A stretch of 64,000 nucleotides of DNA, from NCBI GenBank assembly GCA_965153455.1, contig OZ234500.1, positions 14,135,579-14,199,578 on the forward strand, given 5' to 3'. The translations under genes and the position numbers were made by a program. The notes below the pieces were generated by a model. That model did no database searches. It had not been told where the DNA came from and saw nothing but the letters and a program-made list of their open reading frames with translations. The stretch's first letter is position 1; every line of letters begins with the position of its first letter. Below are positions 37,722 through 48,526 of the stretch, one piece after another. This DNA comes from Sphagnum compactum (lineage: Eukaryota > Bryophyta > Sphagnopsida > Sphagnales).

Positions 37722-38599
37722 CCAACAAGGTTCCATAAGTGTCTTCCATTTCCCATAATAATGGTGGTGACCAAATTTGGAGGTGATTTTTTTTTTGAGT
37801 TTGAAAAATCCCCTTAGATGAAAATGATGGCAGTGCGGGTGGTTTAAACCTCACCCCTTACCTAATAAAATCATTGATGCATTTAAATTTTTATTTACCC
37901 TAAAATTTTCTATTACCTCCATGATGAACCTTAACCCTAAATTCAAATAACCAACCTTAACCTTAAACCGTGGCGCTTGCATCCGCCAAAAACATTTCAT
38001 AAAACCAACAAAACTTGAACACATTATGAACACAACAAAAAATGATCTATCAGCCATCAACCCAAGCTCATCACAATGACAAAAATAGGACATTCTAATG
38101 ATCAATCCACCATTATCCGCAATCGTGCCAACCCATGAATATAACCTAAACCATCTTAAAGCTTAATCTCTATTTTTGGGCAAATCAAATGTCACGTAGG
38201 ACTTATTCAATGATTCAAATTGGGTGGTAGCTTGTCCCATGCCTAGCCATAAATCACACCAACTATAAACCCAAGTTGTCACACACAGGATGGCTTTAAA
38301 CCTTTCACTTGGGGTTTCTAACCATGTAGTAAACATAAATTACCAAAAGATTAACTTGAAAACATGTGTTCACTTTAAGTTATGGTTGAATGGCACAGAC
38401 ACCTTAACAATCCCCCTACATTTGAAAAAATGTGATAACCCAACCAACATAAAAACAAGTGCAACCCAGCAAACGAAAAGTGGGGATGAATTTTTCATAC
38501 AACACAACCCCCATTTTTGAATTCAAAATCCTTCCCATTTGCTAGTGGTGCAACATTCCATATAATTCACATACACCAAACAAGAATCCAAGCCTCAAA

Positions 38600-38870
38600 A
38601 AACACACAAGGAAAACCGCACAAACTATGTCACAAACAACTTGCAGCATAAAAAATCATAAAACTTACAAAAACATAAGCTTTGTGTTTTAAAATTTTAA
38701 ATCAACAAAAATGGTTTGAGATCACACAACTTGAAATTATATCCCGAACACTGAATATTTAAAACCATGTTCACATTAAAATTGATTCCAACCTAATACA
38801 TCTTAGTTATCTACAATAATTAGGATGTAAACATGTAACCAACAAAAAAAAACTATTGACAATTTAACTA
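38600..38870 (+). repeat. Dispersed repeat C, copy 2
   Basis: Same order of blocks as 27140-27400: AACCGCACAAACTATGTCAC, CATAAGCTT, 'ggtttgagatcacacaactt', GAAATTATATCCC and ACATGTAACCAACAAAAAAA. No coding content; an unassigned open frame (38290-38520) lies just before it. Confidence 0.75.
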
Positions 38871-39754
38871 TTATAATAATTCTATAAATCCAATAATTTT
38901 TTTGAATACACATATTTTATCAACAAATCAATACAGATGTTAGTTGTTTAAACCAATTGTTACTTATAGATTTTATGGTTGAAGTGTAATGATATGTTAT
39001 TTTAATGTATTATGTGTAAATGTATGCACATACCTTACCATGTGATCAAATTCAATAATTTTGAATAGTTTTGAATTGAATTGATGTTAGGGCAATGGAG
39101 CTTTCAACATCTCAAGTTAAACTTTTCTAACTTTTGGCACATGTTGGATCTTAATATTTCAATAACTTGTGCAAGGGATTACTTTATTTTATTTTTCTTG
39201 ATGACCATGACATGTCAAAGAAAAATGTTGAACACTAGAAATTAGAGGAGCTTTTCCAAAATGATGAGATTGCAATATGGCTAGGTGTGTTTTGGTTTAA
39301 AACTTTGTGTTACTTCAAGATTGTAACTTTGAGGATTGCATACTATGTATTTTTTTGTCAAATCACTTTTATATAATTTTTTTCCATGTAGTTGAAAAGA
39401 ATTTGGAGGAATTCCTGCTATAATCTGACTAATTTTGCTAAATTATTGAAATTTTTTCCAATTTTTTTATATCACCATACTGGATGCAACAAAAATTTTA
39501 ATTGCCTTCCTCATGAAATTCCTACTGTGAAACCCTAACATTTCGATGAGTCGACATAAGGATCCATACAAATTTTACAGCACATTTTTTTGACTATGCA
39601 TATAAGGGGAGAGACAATAGAACAATGTACTTTTCATTTGGTCCCACATTTTGAATAATGTTCACCAAGTGTTATTCTGAACTATGAGTTTTGATTTCTG
39701 AAAGACTTGGTGAAACATTTCCTATTTTAACTATGGCTAGTTTTGAACTTGCTG
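38871..39754. other. AT-rich intergenic sequence, no gene seen
   Basis: Nothing recognisable. A short piece around 39410-39470 (GGAATTCCTGCTATAATCTGACTAATTTTGC) is loosely similar to 56930-57010. Confidence 0.45.
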
Positions 39755-39915
39755 AAAAGGGGCGGAGCCATTACCCGATAAGCCACTTGTTTATAAAGGT
39801 GCAAAGCCAATTTGCAACAAGCCACTTGTTTGTGAAGGGGTGAAGCCATTACACGAGCCACTTGTTTGTAAAGGGGCAAAGCCATTACGCAATGAGCCAC
39901 TTGTTTGTAAAGCAA
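39755..39915. repeat. Minisatellite, about 42-50-bp unit, four copies
   Basis: Units contain GAGCCACTTGTTTGTAAAGG followed by GGCAAAGCCATTACG with variable spacing. The minus strand remains open across the array (39727-39915) and reads as repeats of LYKQVA; this is a by-product of the repeat. Confidence 0.8.
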
Positions 39916-40359
39916 AGTTCAATATATGGATGCACGAATACACAACCTTGAAGCACCACTTATATGTTTCAACTGTCTTGTGAATAATTCAGGGTTGTCA
40001 ACTCCCAAGATTGCCTATAGGTTACATGATCTGGGGCAGTGGCGACCACACCTGGTGACCTACCAACCCTTCCCTTATCACCGGCATTTCCTTGTTTTGG
40101 AATTCGGGTTTTATTCGAAATCAAGGGAATTCAGGCTTCAGGAATTTGTCAGTACAAGATGAGTTTTCTATGTGTTCATACATTGAAAACTATGAAGAGC
40201 TGCAGACACATAGACAGAGAGAGTACTTTACATGGTGCAATTATCCCCATCACATAACTGGCAAAGCAAAAAAGGTACAGAAGTCTCTGAAGTGTTGTTG
40301 CACTTGGCTGTTTTGAGACATGGGTGGGATTGGGAACTTTCTGCTACAACTAATTTAGG

Positions 40360-40830
40360 GACACTTCACACACAACCCATTAAATGTATTAAGTGTGTTT
40401 TTGTGTCATTTCTTATTACCCAGTAAGAGTTTCGTGTGTGTTTTTGTGTTTCTATCACCCATTAAGTATTTTAAGTGTGATACTACATGTTAAGTGTTCT
40501 GAGTGTGTTTTTTTTTGGTTCAAAAGTGTTTTTGTGTTATTTCTTATTACCCATTAAGAGTTTTGTGTGTGTTTTTGTGTTTCTATCACCCATTAAGTGT
40601 TCTAAGTGTGATACTACACATTAAGTGTTCCAAGTGTGTTTTCTGGTTCAAAAGTTTTTGTGTTATTTCTTATTGCCCATTAAGAGTTTCAAGTGTGTTT
40701 TTGTGTTTCTATCACCCATTAAGTGTTCTAAGAGTGATACTACAGATTAAGCATTCCAAGTGTATTTTCTGGTTCAAAAGTGCTTTTGTGTAATCACCCT
40801 TAAGTGTTCAAAAGTGTGTTGTTGTGTCAT
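40360..40830. repeat. Satellite-like tandem repeat, about 128-bp unit, >3 copies
   Basis: TTCTTATTACCCATTAAGAG recurs at about 40410, 40541 and 40667. Each copy is followed by GTGTTTTTGTGTTTCTATCA, CCCATTAAGTGTTCTAAG and GTGATACTACA. Internal sub-repeats (CATTAAGTGTTCTAAGTGTG) show that the unit itself arose from a shorter one. A plus-strand frame (40503-40793) stays open only because one period is 126 bp. Confidence 0.85.
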
Positions 40831-42895
40831 TACCCTTAGAGTAGGGTGGCACCCTCAGATAAGGAATTACTGAAAGGAGAGCCCACACAAGGCAATAGCC
40901 GAGCACTAGCCCAATTCCAGTAATCCTCTCATCTTGCGGTAATGAACTCAGGTGGAGATTTTCACAAAGGTGATGCATCAACACAAAGAAAAAAAGAATA
41001 ACCAAACCACCAAAGTTCTCGCTGTATAATGAAATACTCCACTCAGGCAACAAAATGACTCCCTAGTTTGCAGAGGGCAGATTTCACTTTAGAATGCCCC
41101 TGCCCTTAACAGTAAGAATTTTCCACCTGGTCTTTACATGCTCAAAAGTGGGGATTTTCATTATCATCCATCAAATTTTGTTCTGAGTGTGTTCTTTTGT
41201 GATATTTTTTCCATCTGCATCAACACCAACATTTTTCACTGTGTAATGATCACAGTAACTTAGGATTCTCTTTCTTTGGTTGTGCAATGAGAAACTGCCT
41301 TGTCTTTTTTGGTGTCTAATGGAATCTGTTAACAAACAACAGGAGTCGAATAGGGATGTTTCAAAACTATATTTGGCTCAGAACCTGGAAGTAGCAAATT
41401 TTGAGCTTATATTTGAGCTTACATTCTTTAACAACAATCCCTGCAGATTGCAACATCATAAGGCACCGGCAGAATTTTTTTCAGTCTAGCTGTGGGGCAC
41501 ATTATCAAGCGGAATCTGTCCTCCACAAACAGCAGGGTGTCTTGAAAAGCCAAAGACTGGAAGAGAGTCAAAATGCCCCACCTCTTTTCTTTTTTTCCTT
41601 GTGATACCCAGAGGGTATCCACCAGGAATACCAGAAAAAAATGAATGAAAAGAAAGAAAAAAAATCTGCCAGTGCTTTACATAGGATAACGCTGTCAGAG
41701 GGGTTCCTGTAATTACAGGAACACCCCACTTCAAAGCTATAACCCTACACTTCATTCATATCAGATTGTCAAAGTGTAGAAGCATACATCATACTCACAG
41801 CCAGAAACTTCTCTTTGTGTTTGCTTGATTTGTACTCTTAACAGGCTCTGTTGGCTTTTCGCTCTGCATTTGCCACACCAAAAAAACTTGTCAAAGCAGG
41901 TGCTGACCTACAAAACTGAATCCACTCTTCAAATGCCCTTTCAATCTAAAATTCTCTAATTCCAAAAAACCATATCTTTGAAGACAGGCTAATTGTACTC
42001 TGGTATAACATAAAATATGTGAGTGAACATAATTGCGACAAACTTCAGTTCAAAATTGTCAAGACAGATTTTAGTTACATCTGTTGCAGGTAATAATGAT
42101 CTTTGATTGGACTTAGCCTTCATAACATCAAGCTAGTAGTGTTCCCACTTTGTAGCCGATCCTGCAAACCTGCAATACATGAAATCCATGCATAATTATC
42201 TTATTGTAAAGAACTCAACCCGTGTCACTGTTTCCATTGAAACTATGTGTTCCTCTTCATCATTTTCCTGAGTGCAATCACACCGATTGCTGGATAGATA
42301 TCAGCATTAGCAACTGACAGCAGCAAATGAAGACCTGGTTAAGTGGTGCTTTGAGTGCAAGTGTAAAATACTTTCCAGGTTGTTTGACTAGGCAATAACA
42401 GAAAAGATTGATGCCAAAAAAATGGACATCTTTGGCCAGAATTCTCAAAAGAGAATGGAGTTTGGGCGGTCATTAAGGAATCATGAAAAAATATATATAT
42501 ATATATTGACCAATTTGTACAGTGGGTTTAAGATCCATCACAATTGCAATTGCATATGGAGCAAGATTACATAGGTACCTTGGGAAATCTGAACCAGCAG
42601 CTGTTAAAAAACATTATCACCAGCTTGGTAGACCTCCAGGAATCAAACAAGTGCCATTTATACGCACTACTAACTGTACAAGATTGAGGAAGAATCCCAT
42701 ATTAAGAAACTTATGAATCTGCAAGGGTCTTGATCTTAGACCTCTAATGCAGAAAAAATAATTCAAACTAAAATCATCTAGGTGGGACAAAAGCTGCTGT
42801 GGTAACCAAAGGAGGCCAACTAAATCATACCTCATTTGAGTTCAATTGAATGCACATGCCAATACTTGGTCATACAGGAAGACTGCACATTTGTG
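40831..42895. other. Intergenic sequence downstream of RLF, no gene seen
   Basis: Several short open frames occur on both strands (41401-41755, 42522-42835), none recognisable. Around 41600-41640 GTGATACCCAGAGGGTATCCACC forms a small palindrome. This stretch includes the 3' flank of the minus-strand RLF gene, whose stop codon is at 42896. Confidence 0.45.
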
Positions 42896-45010
42896 TCATG
42901 TTGTGGGAATATCCAGGATACCGACTAAGCACTTCTCCAGAAGGAATTCAGCATTTACCCACGCATGGTACTTCACTGGTTAATTTTTGGTTAAGCCAGC
43001 CACATCTATACTTCTCCCTACTTACAGCACAGTTGAGATTTACAACAGGATATTGAAAATATTCTTCTGCCAGCAGGCATGAGTAATCTAAGATGCCTCA
43101 GAGGTTAGAGCAAGTCCAACCAGTGCTCAGTATGTGACCCTGCAAATTAAATTGGATGAAGAAAAGTCAAAACATGCCAGTTTGGTTCAGCAAAATAGTT
43201 TCAGCCCAACATTTTTTGCACAGTTTGCTGAGGCTGGTAAAAGACACAACAAAGCCTGGTAACAACTGATGTTCATTGGCGAGATAGTTTGATTGGTTCA
43301 GGTGGGTTGCTATTAGTAGTCTCCCACCTATTTGCAGTCCCAGTTCTAGTTTTATGGGTGGGGTTGGAAAAACATAAATAACTAAACTTGGATGTGAGAC
43401 ACATTTTTGCAAGGTCGCATACTGAGCACCGCTGGAGATGCTCTTAGGGAAAGTAAAACCTTGTACACTATCCAATTTGTAACAAGCAGAGAAATAAAAC
43501 ACAAAACCATTTCAGACATAGTAATGAGGATACTGAAGAGTGAAGTACAGTCCTTGCCAGCACCTTTCATCAGCATATCCCGCCCTGCAACCACCAGCAC
43601 CATATATGATGGTCCCAAATTCAAAAGCAGAATCAATTTGCATTTTCATGCTTGTGCTTATTGAAGCCACCACAATGGAAAATTGAAAGGAGTTCATACA
43701 AGCAGTAGGGGCTGACTATTGAAGTTGGAAGTACATGTACAATTTTGGATGAGGTGGTAGGAAATAAGCTACAATGTCAAGAGATTCAAGTAAATAATCT
43801 GTGTGCAACAAACTTGAGAATCTGGCAAGAAAAATTGTGCACAGGTAGGTAGGTACAACCTCCAGGGTGAAAACGAATGTATGGAGAAATGTTGTAGACA
43901 CGACCCCGAAGAACAGTCCACGCATCCTCCTCAGTGCAGTGTTCCTTCACCTCTGCTATGGGTATCAGCCTCTTGTTTGACTTCCCTTTAAGTCCTGCCA
44001 TCACCTCCCTCATCTCAGTATAAAACTACTCCATTAAACTCAGCCATTAAATGTCAGATTCTGCAACTAACAAACCAGCTGAATTGCAGCCTAGCTGAAC
44101 GTTAAACTAAACCTAATGTCTGTTCAGGAAAAAACCTACATCTGTAACCACATACAAATGAACAGGAAAAACTGTGACCCTCGTGGGTGTCAGGAAGACT
44201 GCTGACAGAATTAGGGTAAAGCAGTGTTTAGGATTGTAGAAAAGAAGCTAGAACACATAATAAGTGTAAACAGACACTCCACAGCACTTGGTTCCTGGAC
44301 TCTATGTTCTTCTTCTTCTTCTCGTTCTGAACTTCTTGAGCTGATCATTCCAGAGGAATCAAAATTAACTGTGGCAAATGCAAGCTCCCTCGCTCAGATT
44401 TGTATGTCTGAGGAGTATGTATAGAAAAGCTTTTATATGCATGGATTGTGAAAATTCATATTTATGAAATTTCTTTTGCGGAGAAATCTCCACAACCAAA
44501 GACGTTGACGGTAAGACAACAATTGAGTGCAGTCATAGGTAACCCTAGTGAAAGAGCTGACCACAAAAGTAAGGATTGCAGTGATGAGATGCAATGACTA
44601 ACTACAGACTTCTATGTTACGGGACAGGGTAAAAGACAAAAAAAGTTGCATTTGAGAAAAAGAGGAGAAAGAGAACCTGCAAGGTCAGGCTCGGTCCGTA
44701 GAAGCTTGAGCCATACCATTTGGCTGTATCCTTTCTCCAGTGGAACTTTGGCCCTAGGAGTTGTTGTAGCTTTAGGGTTAGGGCTGGCAGGAGTGATTTG
44801 CACAACCTGAGTAGTAGTAGTAGTAGTAGTAGATGAGGAAGCTGGCTCCACTGCTGCTAGAATTGTGAGTGATTCTATTTGATGGGCAGCTTCTGAAGCA
44901 ACGATTATACTCCTTGTTGCTGCCTCATTATTCATCACCTCCTCTTCCTCCTCCTTCTCCTCCTTCTCCTCTTCTGCAGCTCCATTCAGCTTGTGTTGGT
45001 CCTCCACCAT
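42896..45010 (-). CDS. RLF: RLF-like cytochrome b5 domain protein
   Basis: A predicted plant protein of 199 aa in four exons on the minus strand: 45010-44677, 43994-43860, 43584-43534 and 42975-42896. All junctions are GT-AG and in phase, and the lengths sum to 600 nt. Residues 1-85 are acidic and low-complexity (a Glu run, and a Thr run encoded by a GTA/TAC repeat). Residues 86-112 carry [20 protein letters not shown], a stretch I associate with RLF. A cytochrome b5-like heme domain follows (about 113-194), with FHPGG (His154) and KYHAW (His177) as the expected axial ligands. In Arabidopsis RLF is a heme-binding cytosolic protein needed for lateral root formation. The start is the first in-frame ATG after an upstream stop. 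Intron 3 carries a MITE. The Arg after HPGG and the AGKD stretch look unusual, so accuracy of the tiny exon 3 deserves a transcript check. Confidence 0.88.
43108..43443. mobile_element. Tourist-like MITE, copy 2, in RLF intron 3
   Basis: 336 bp with inverted ends GAGCAAGTCCAACCAGTGCT and GAGCATCTCCAGCGGTGCTC (right end read inverted), both continuing CAGTATG(T/C)GACC. It is flanked by TTA (43105-43107 and 43444-43446). It shares the interior of the copy at 24874-25245, including ATAGTTTGATTGG and GGTGGGTTGCTATTAGTA. It makes up more than half of RLF intron 3 (42976-43533). Confidence 0.9.
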
Positions 45011-45179
45011 CTTTGTCTCAAGCTCAGAAGCCAAAGGACCCAAGAAGAGCTGCAAAAATTATGCAGCTATTGCAATTCCTTCCTTGATCTAAATCCAATT
45101 TTCAGTTTTTTCTGCTTCAAGAGTCTTCAAGGTAGAGCCTGCTTTAGAGCTTCAAAGCTCCTAACCCTAATTTTTAGGT

Positions 45180-45390
45180 TGGTATGTATACCGTATAGTA
45201 CATGGGCAGCTTCGGCATAAATTTAAATTATTTTTCATTTTGCCGAATTTTTGAAAAATTAATAGCTATAACTTATTACCTGGCAAAATGGGTCCAGAAT
45301 TAAAAACTCGTGCGCCGAAATTCAATAATAAATAAATACATTATTCGGCACTTGTGTGCCAAAGCTGCCCACGTACCACCGTAGATACCA
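45180..45390. mobile_element. Small TIR element upstream of RLF
   Basis: About 210 bp with inverted ends: TGGTATGTATACCGTATAGT then ACATGGGCAGCTTCGGCATA on the left; TGGTATCTACGGTGGTACGT then GGGCAGCTTTGGCACA on the right read inverted. Further GCCGAAT/ATTCGGC words inside extend the self-complementarity. No target duplication was identified. It sits about 170 bp upstream of the RLF start codon, so it may lie in the promoter or 5' UTR. Confidence 0.75.
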
Positions 45391-47009
45391 TGCAGGGTTT
45401 TTTTTTCAATTTGGTGAGAGTTTGGTGGGCTGGTGACCATTTTCAAAAGGGCCTAGCCAAATTTGGCTACAGGTCACACAGCCCTCAGTGGAAATCGCCA
45501 AATTTTTAGGAATCCCATTGTGTTCAGGGGGAGAAGCTAGAGAAGCGCATGTCCAAATATATGGTGAAATTTGGCGATTTTTTTCCAGTGAAAAAAGGTA
45601 ATATTGCAACAGAATACTCCTTTTTTACTTTTCAATTTTTGGTGAAATTTTGCAGCCAAAAAAAGGCTGATTATTACCTATTATAAATACATGGTACAAG
45701 GTGTACTTGGATATGTATTTTCAAAAATTAAATTTGAATTCAATTGAGTTGCATTCAATTCAGTTTGCATTTTGCAAATTCACTCAAATATTTTCATTCA
45801 AATGAAACTTAAATTTTTTTCAAAATCAACTCATTTTTTTCATCAATTCATTTTCACTGGTAGTGCGTAGCAACCAACCCAAAGTTTTTTTGTTGGTTGT
45901 AGAAAAAAAGTAATAATATGAAATATTTTATCTCCGATAGTGTGAATAATAAATGCCCAAAATTAGTATTATACAAATCTTTTATCTTGGTCTCTGTGTG
46001 CTTTAGATGGGATTGAACTTGGATCCAAACTGGACCAATTTGCACCAAAAGATTGCAAAAAATTTGTAACTGGAGATTTTCCAAGTTCAGGCACCAGAGG
46101 TTCCTTTAAACACATAAATACTTCAGAACCATAATCAAAGGTTGTTTTCAAAACAAAGAACCAGAAAAACATGAGTTCAAACCTGATAAGTAAAACTTCC
46201 AACCAGAACTGGTTAGCTTGACTGCAATACCTGCACCCCCAAAGACACAAATAGTTAGTTAGGAATTTAGGTCATCAAATTCAAGGTTCAACTTTTTGAG
46301 CTTGATCTCCCAGTAAAACTGCAACCGGGCCATGTTTTGCCGCCCATCTTCACACACAGCTTCAGAGCTTTACTTCTCACAAACAAAAGAAAATACTGGA
46401 TGTGAATTTCTCTCGATATCACTGCCGCCACCATGCATCTGATCTTTGCTTCAATTGAGAAAATTGGCAGCTGAACTTCATGTCAAAAGTTTCTTCACAT
46501 TTTGTCAATCCCAATTGTCCTCTTGCAGCTCCAGCATTTCCATCAGGTGGGTGTATTGAGATCATTCCTCAAACATCGTCTTTGCCAGCTTCTCATCGGG
46601 TATTTCTCATATCCATAACTTTATGCAGTCACCCATGTGCAGCTGGCTACTAGATCTTCCACACTGCGGTTCTACAAAACTGAGTCTTAAAGTGAAACGG
46701 GAACCAAAGGAAAACACAAGTAATCCCATCTACTCTTCTGTTACAAAACATGAGTATGCTTTATCAAATGAAGAGATTTGTCTTCCAACTATTGAATGCA
46801 CATGCACCTTGTGCCTCAAATCAAGCTGAAAAACTACCACTTTGAGGTACACTGCAGAACAACAATCTGTCATACTCAATCTTATTTCCCAAGCATTTCA
46901 TGAGCTACAGATTACCATTACAAAAAAATCCAAATGTAGAAATTTGATTTCATTCCGGAAGTCTTAATCCCTAACTCTCTCCATTTTTTTGCAAGAGAAA
47001 CTGTGAAAC
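45391..47009. other. Intergenic region between RLF and UFC1
   Basis: Contains a fragment related to dispersed repeat B (CTAGCCAAATTTGGCTACA at about 45448). No exon, RNA gene or transposon protein recognised. Open frames at 45854-46250 and 46623-46829 look accidental. Confidence 0.45.
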
Positions 47010-47280
47010 AAAGATGTGTGGATGGATCAAAAGTGTGAGAAAAACAAAACACACAAACAAACCAAAAACAGCTGCAACAATGGTGTGGCTTGATCAAAAT
47101 GCACCAACAAACATGTGAAAAAAAAAAAAGATCAAAGTACACAAACAAACATGTGCAACAATGGTGTGGATGGATCAAAAGTGCACAAACTGAACAAAAC
47201 ACATGAACAAACCGAAAACAGCTGCAACAATGGGAGTGGGTGGATCAAATGTGTGCACAAACAAACAAGCCAATCGCACA
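47010..47280. repeat. Degenerate tandem repeat downstream of UFC1
   Basis: GGATGGATCAAAAGTG and AAACAGCTGCAACAATGG recur about 149 bp apart, with several intervening ACAAACAAACATGTG words. It lies 320-590 bp past the UFC1 stop codon and may form part of its 3' flank. Confidence 0.65.
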
Positions 47281-47599
47281 AGCAATAAAATTGATTACTG
47301 GAAGGACGGAGATCGAGATTTGCAGCTGTAATCAACTCATGATTCTCAAAAAAATTGAGTACAAAATTGTCCTTGGGAACACTTGAAGTTCTCCTGATGG
47401 ATCCATGAGATCTGGAGCCAGGTATGAATGAGCAAGGATTGCATACACAGCAGATCCTCGAGCACAACAACAACTTCAATTGAAGCGCAGAAGAAGAAGA
47501 AGAAGATTGAGAAAAATGCAAAACAAAGAGTAGTAAGAATATATGCAAGAATACAAAAGCTCTTCCTGGAAGAAGATTTCTTCCTGTGGGACAGACTTT

Positions 47600-48133
47600 T
47601 CAAGCTTGTGAAGAAGCTTGAGATTTCTGCTGCTGCTTCTCCTTATGTTGGATCACACCTGTGTCGACAAGATGCGGCACTTCTGCAGCGAGCCAAGGTC
47701 CTAGTCCCAAGCACAAGGCATGCGCGATGCCAAATCTGGGACAATTCTTGGCCCACAGAGGCTTGAAATGAATGGTGAGACATATCTTCCCACCTCTGTA
47801 CATCTTGGCAGTCTTGCCGTCAAGCTCCGGAAGCTCGAGCTCCGGGGCAGTGGCCGGATACGTGACAGGGATGTCGAACTGCAGATCGAAGTCGTATCGC
47901 AGCAGATTGTGCACGTACCAGCACTTGCCTCTCCACTTGGTGCCGTCGGCGTTCGGCGCAATGCGGAACCAGTCACTGTCTTTGGCTTTGTTCATCTCCA
48001 TGTACTTGATCAGCGCCATGAACTCCTCCTTCCTCCTCTGCGTCCATGCTTCTCCATCTCGCGGCCCCGCTCTTGTCGTCAGCAACGGTATCTTCGATAC
48101 TGTGGATTTCGTGTTCACGTCCCATCCCTCCAT
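47600..48133 (-). CDS. UFC1: UFM1-conjugating enzyme E2 (UFC1)
   Basis: A 177-aa intronless frame that matches the UFC1 family end to end. UFC1 is the E2 that takes UFM1 from UBA5 and, with the UFL1 ligase, attaches it to targets at the endoplasmic reticulum such as ribosomes. The family's markers are present: [14 protein letters not shown] near the N-terminus, [20 protein letters not shown] (residues 67-86), [12 protein letters not shown] (87-98), the TAK motif (108-110) and the active-site Cys118 in [14 protein letters not shown]. The final [14 protein letters not shown] is a variable tail. The same frame is open for 99 codons upstream (to 48430), but homology starts at the ATG at 48133, so I chose that. 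The gene is divergent from NDUFS5. A single exon is compact for a plant gene. No sign of a retrocopy was found, though this was not excluded. Confidence 0.95.
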   Translation of the reverse strand: MEGWDVNTKSTVSKIPLLTTRAGPRDGEAWTQRRKEEFMALIKYMEMNKAKDSDWFRIAPNADGTKWRGKCWYVHNLLRYDFDLQFDIPVTYPATAPELELPELDGKTAKMYRGGKICLTIHFKPLWAKNCPRFGIAHALCLGLGPWLAAEVPHLVDTGVIQHKEKQQQKSQASSQA

Positions 48134-48526
48134 CAATCCTCCCTCCTCCTCCTCCTCCTTTGTGTTCTTGTTCTCGTTCTTCTGCTTGTGATTCAACCTC
48201 CAAGACTTCTTCTTGTTCTTCGTATCTTCTTCTTCTCCTGATCTTTCTAACTGCGGCAAATGCGCAATCTGTCTCTCTCGTCTTCTGCGACGCAGCAGAT
48301 CGTCAGTTCTCGGAATGGAAAATGCTGGAGCAAATTGCACGCGTTTTGCTCGAACTCCAAACCTAAGATTGTCGAACCTGGCGGGATCCAAACCTGAAGA
48401 AGATCGGAAGACCAAGTGAGAGAGACACACACATAAAAAAGAGAGATCGAGAAGGGGAAGAAGACTGACGTGTGTAGAGGATTATTGTGTGTTTGTTTGT
48501 CGTTGCACAGATCGAGCTTTGCGGCG
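48134..48526. promoter_or_regulatory. Shared divergent promoter region of UFC1 and NDUFS5
   Basis: Only 393 bp separate the two start codons on opposite strands, so both 5' UTRs and promoters must lie here or overlap. The stretch is C/T-rich on the plus strand near UFC1 and has GAGAGAGACACACACA at about 48418-48433. No clear TATA box was seen for either direction. Confidence 0.65.

Noticed and set aside
40503-40793. Possible Cys/Phe-rich repeat protein
   Set aside because: Open only because the tandem repeat period is 126 bp here; no start context or conserved motif.
47720-48366. Long plus-strand frames opposite UFC1
   Set aside because: They are antisense shadows of the well-supported UFC1 coding strand and its purine-rich upstream region.
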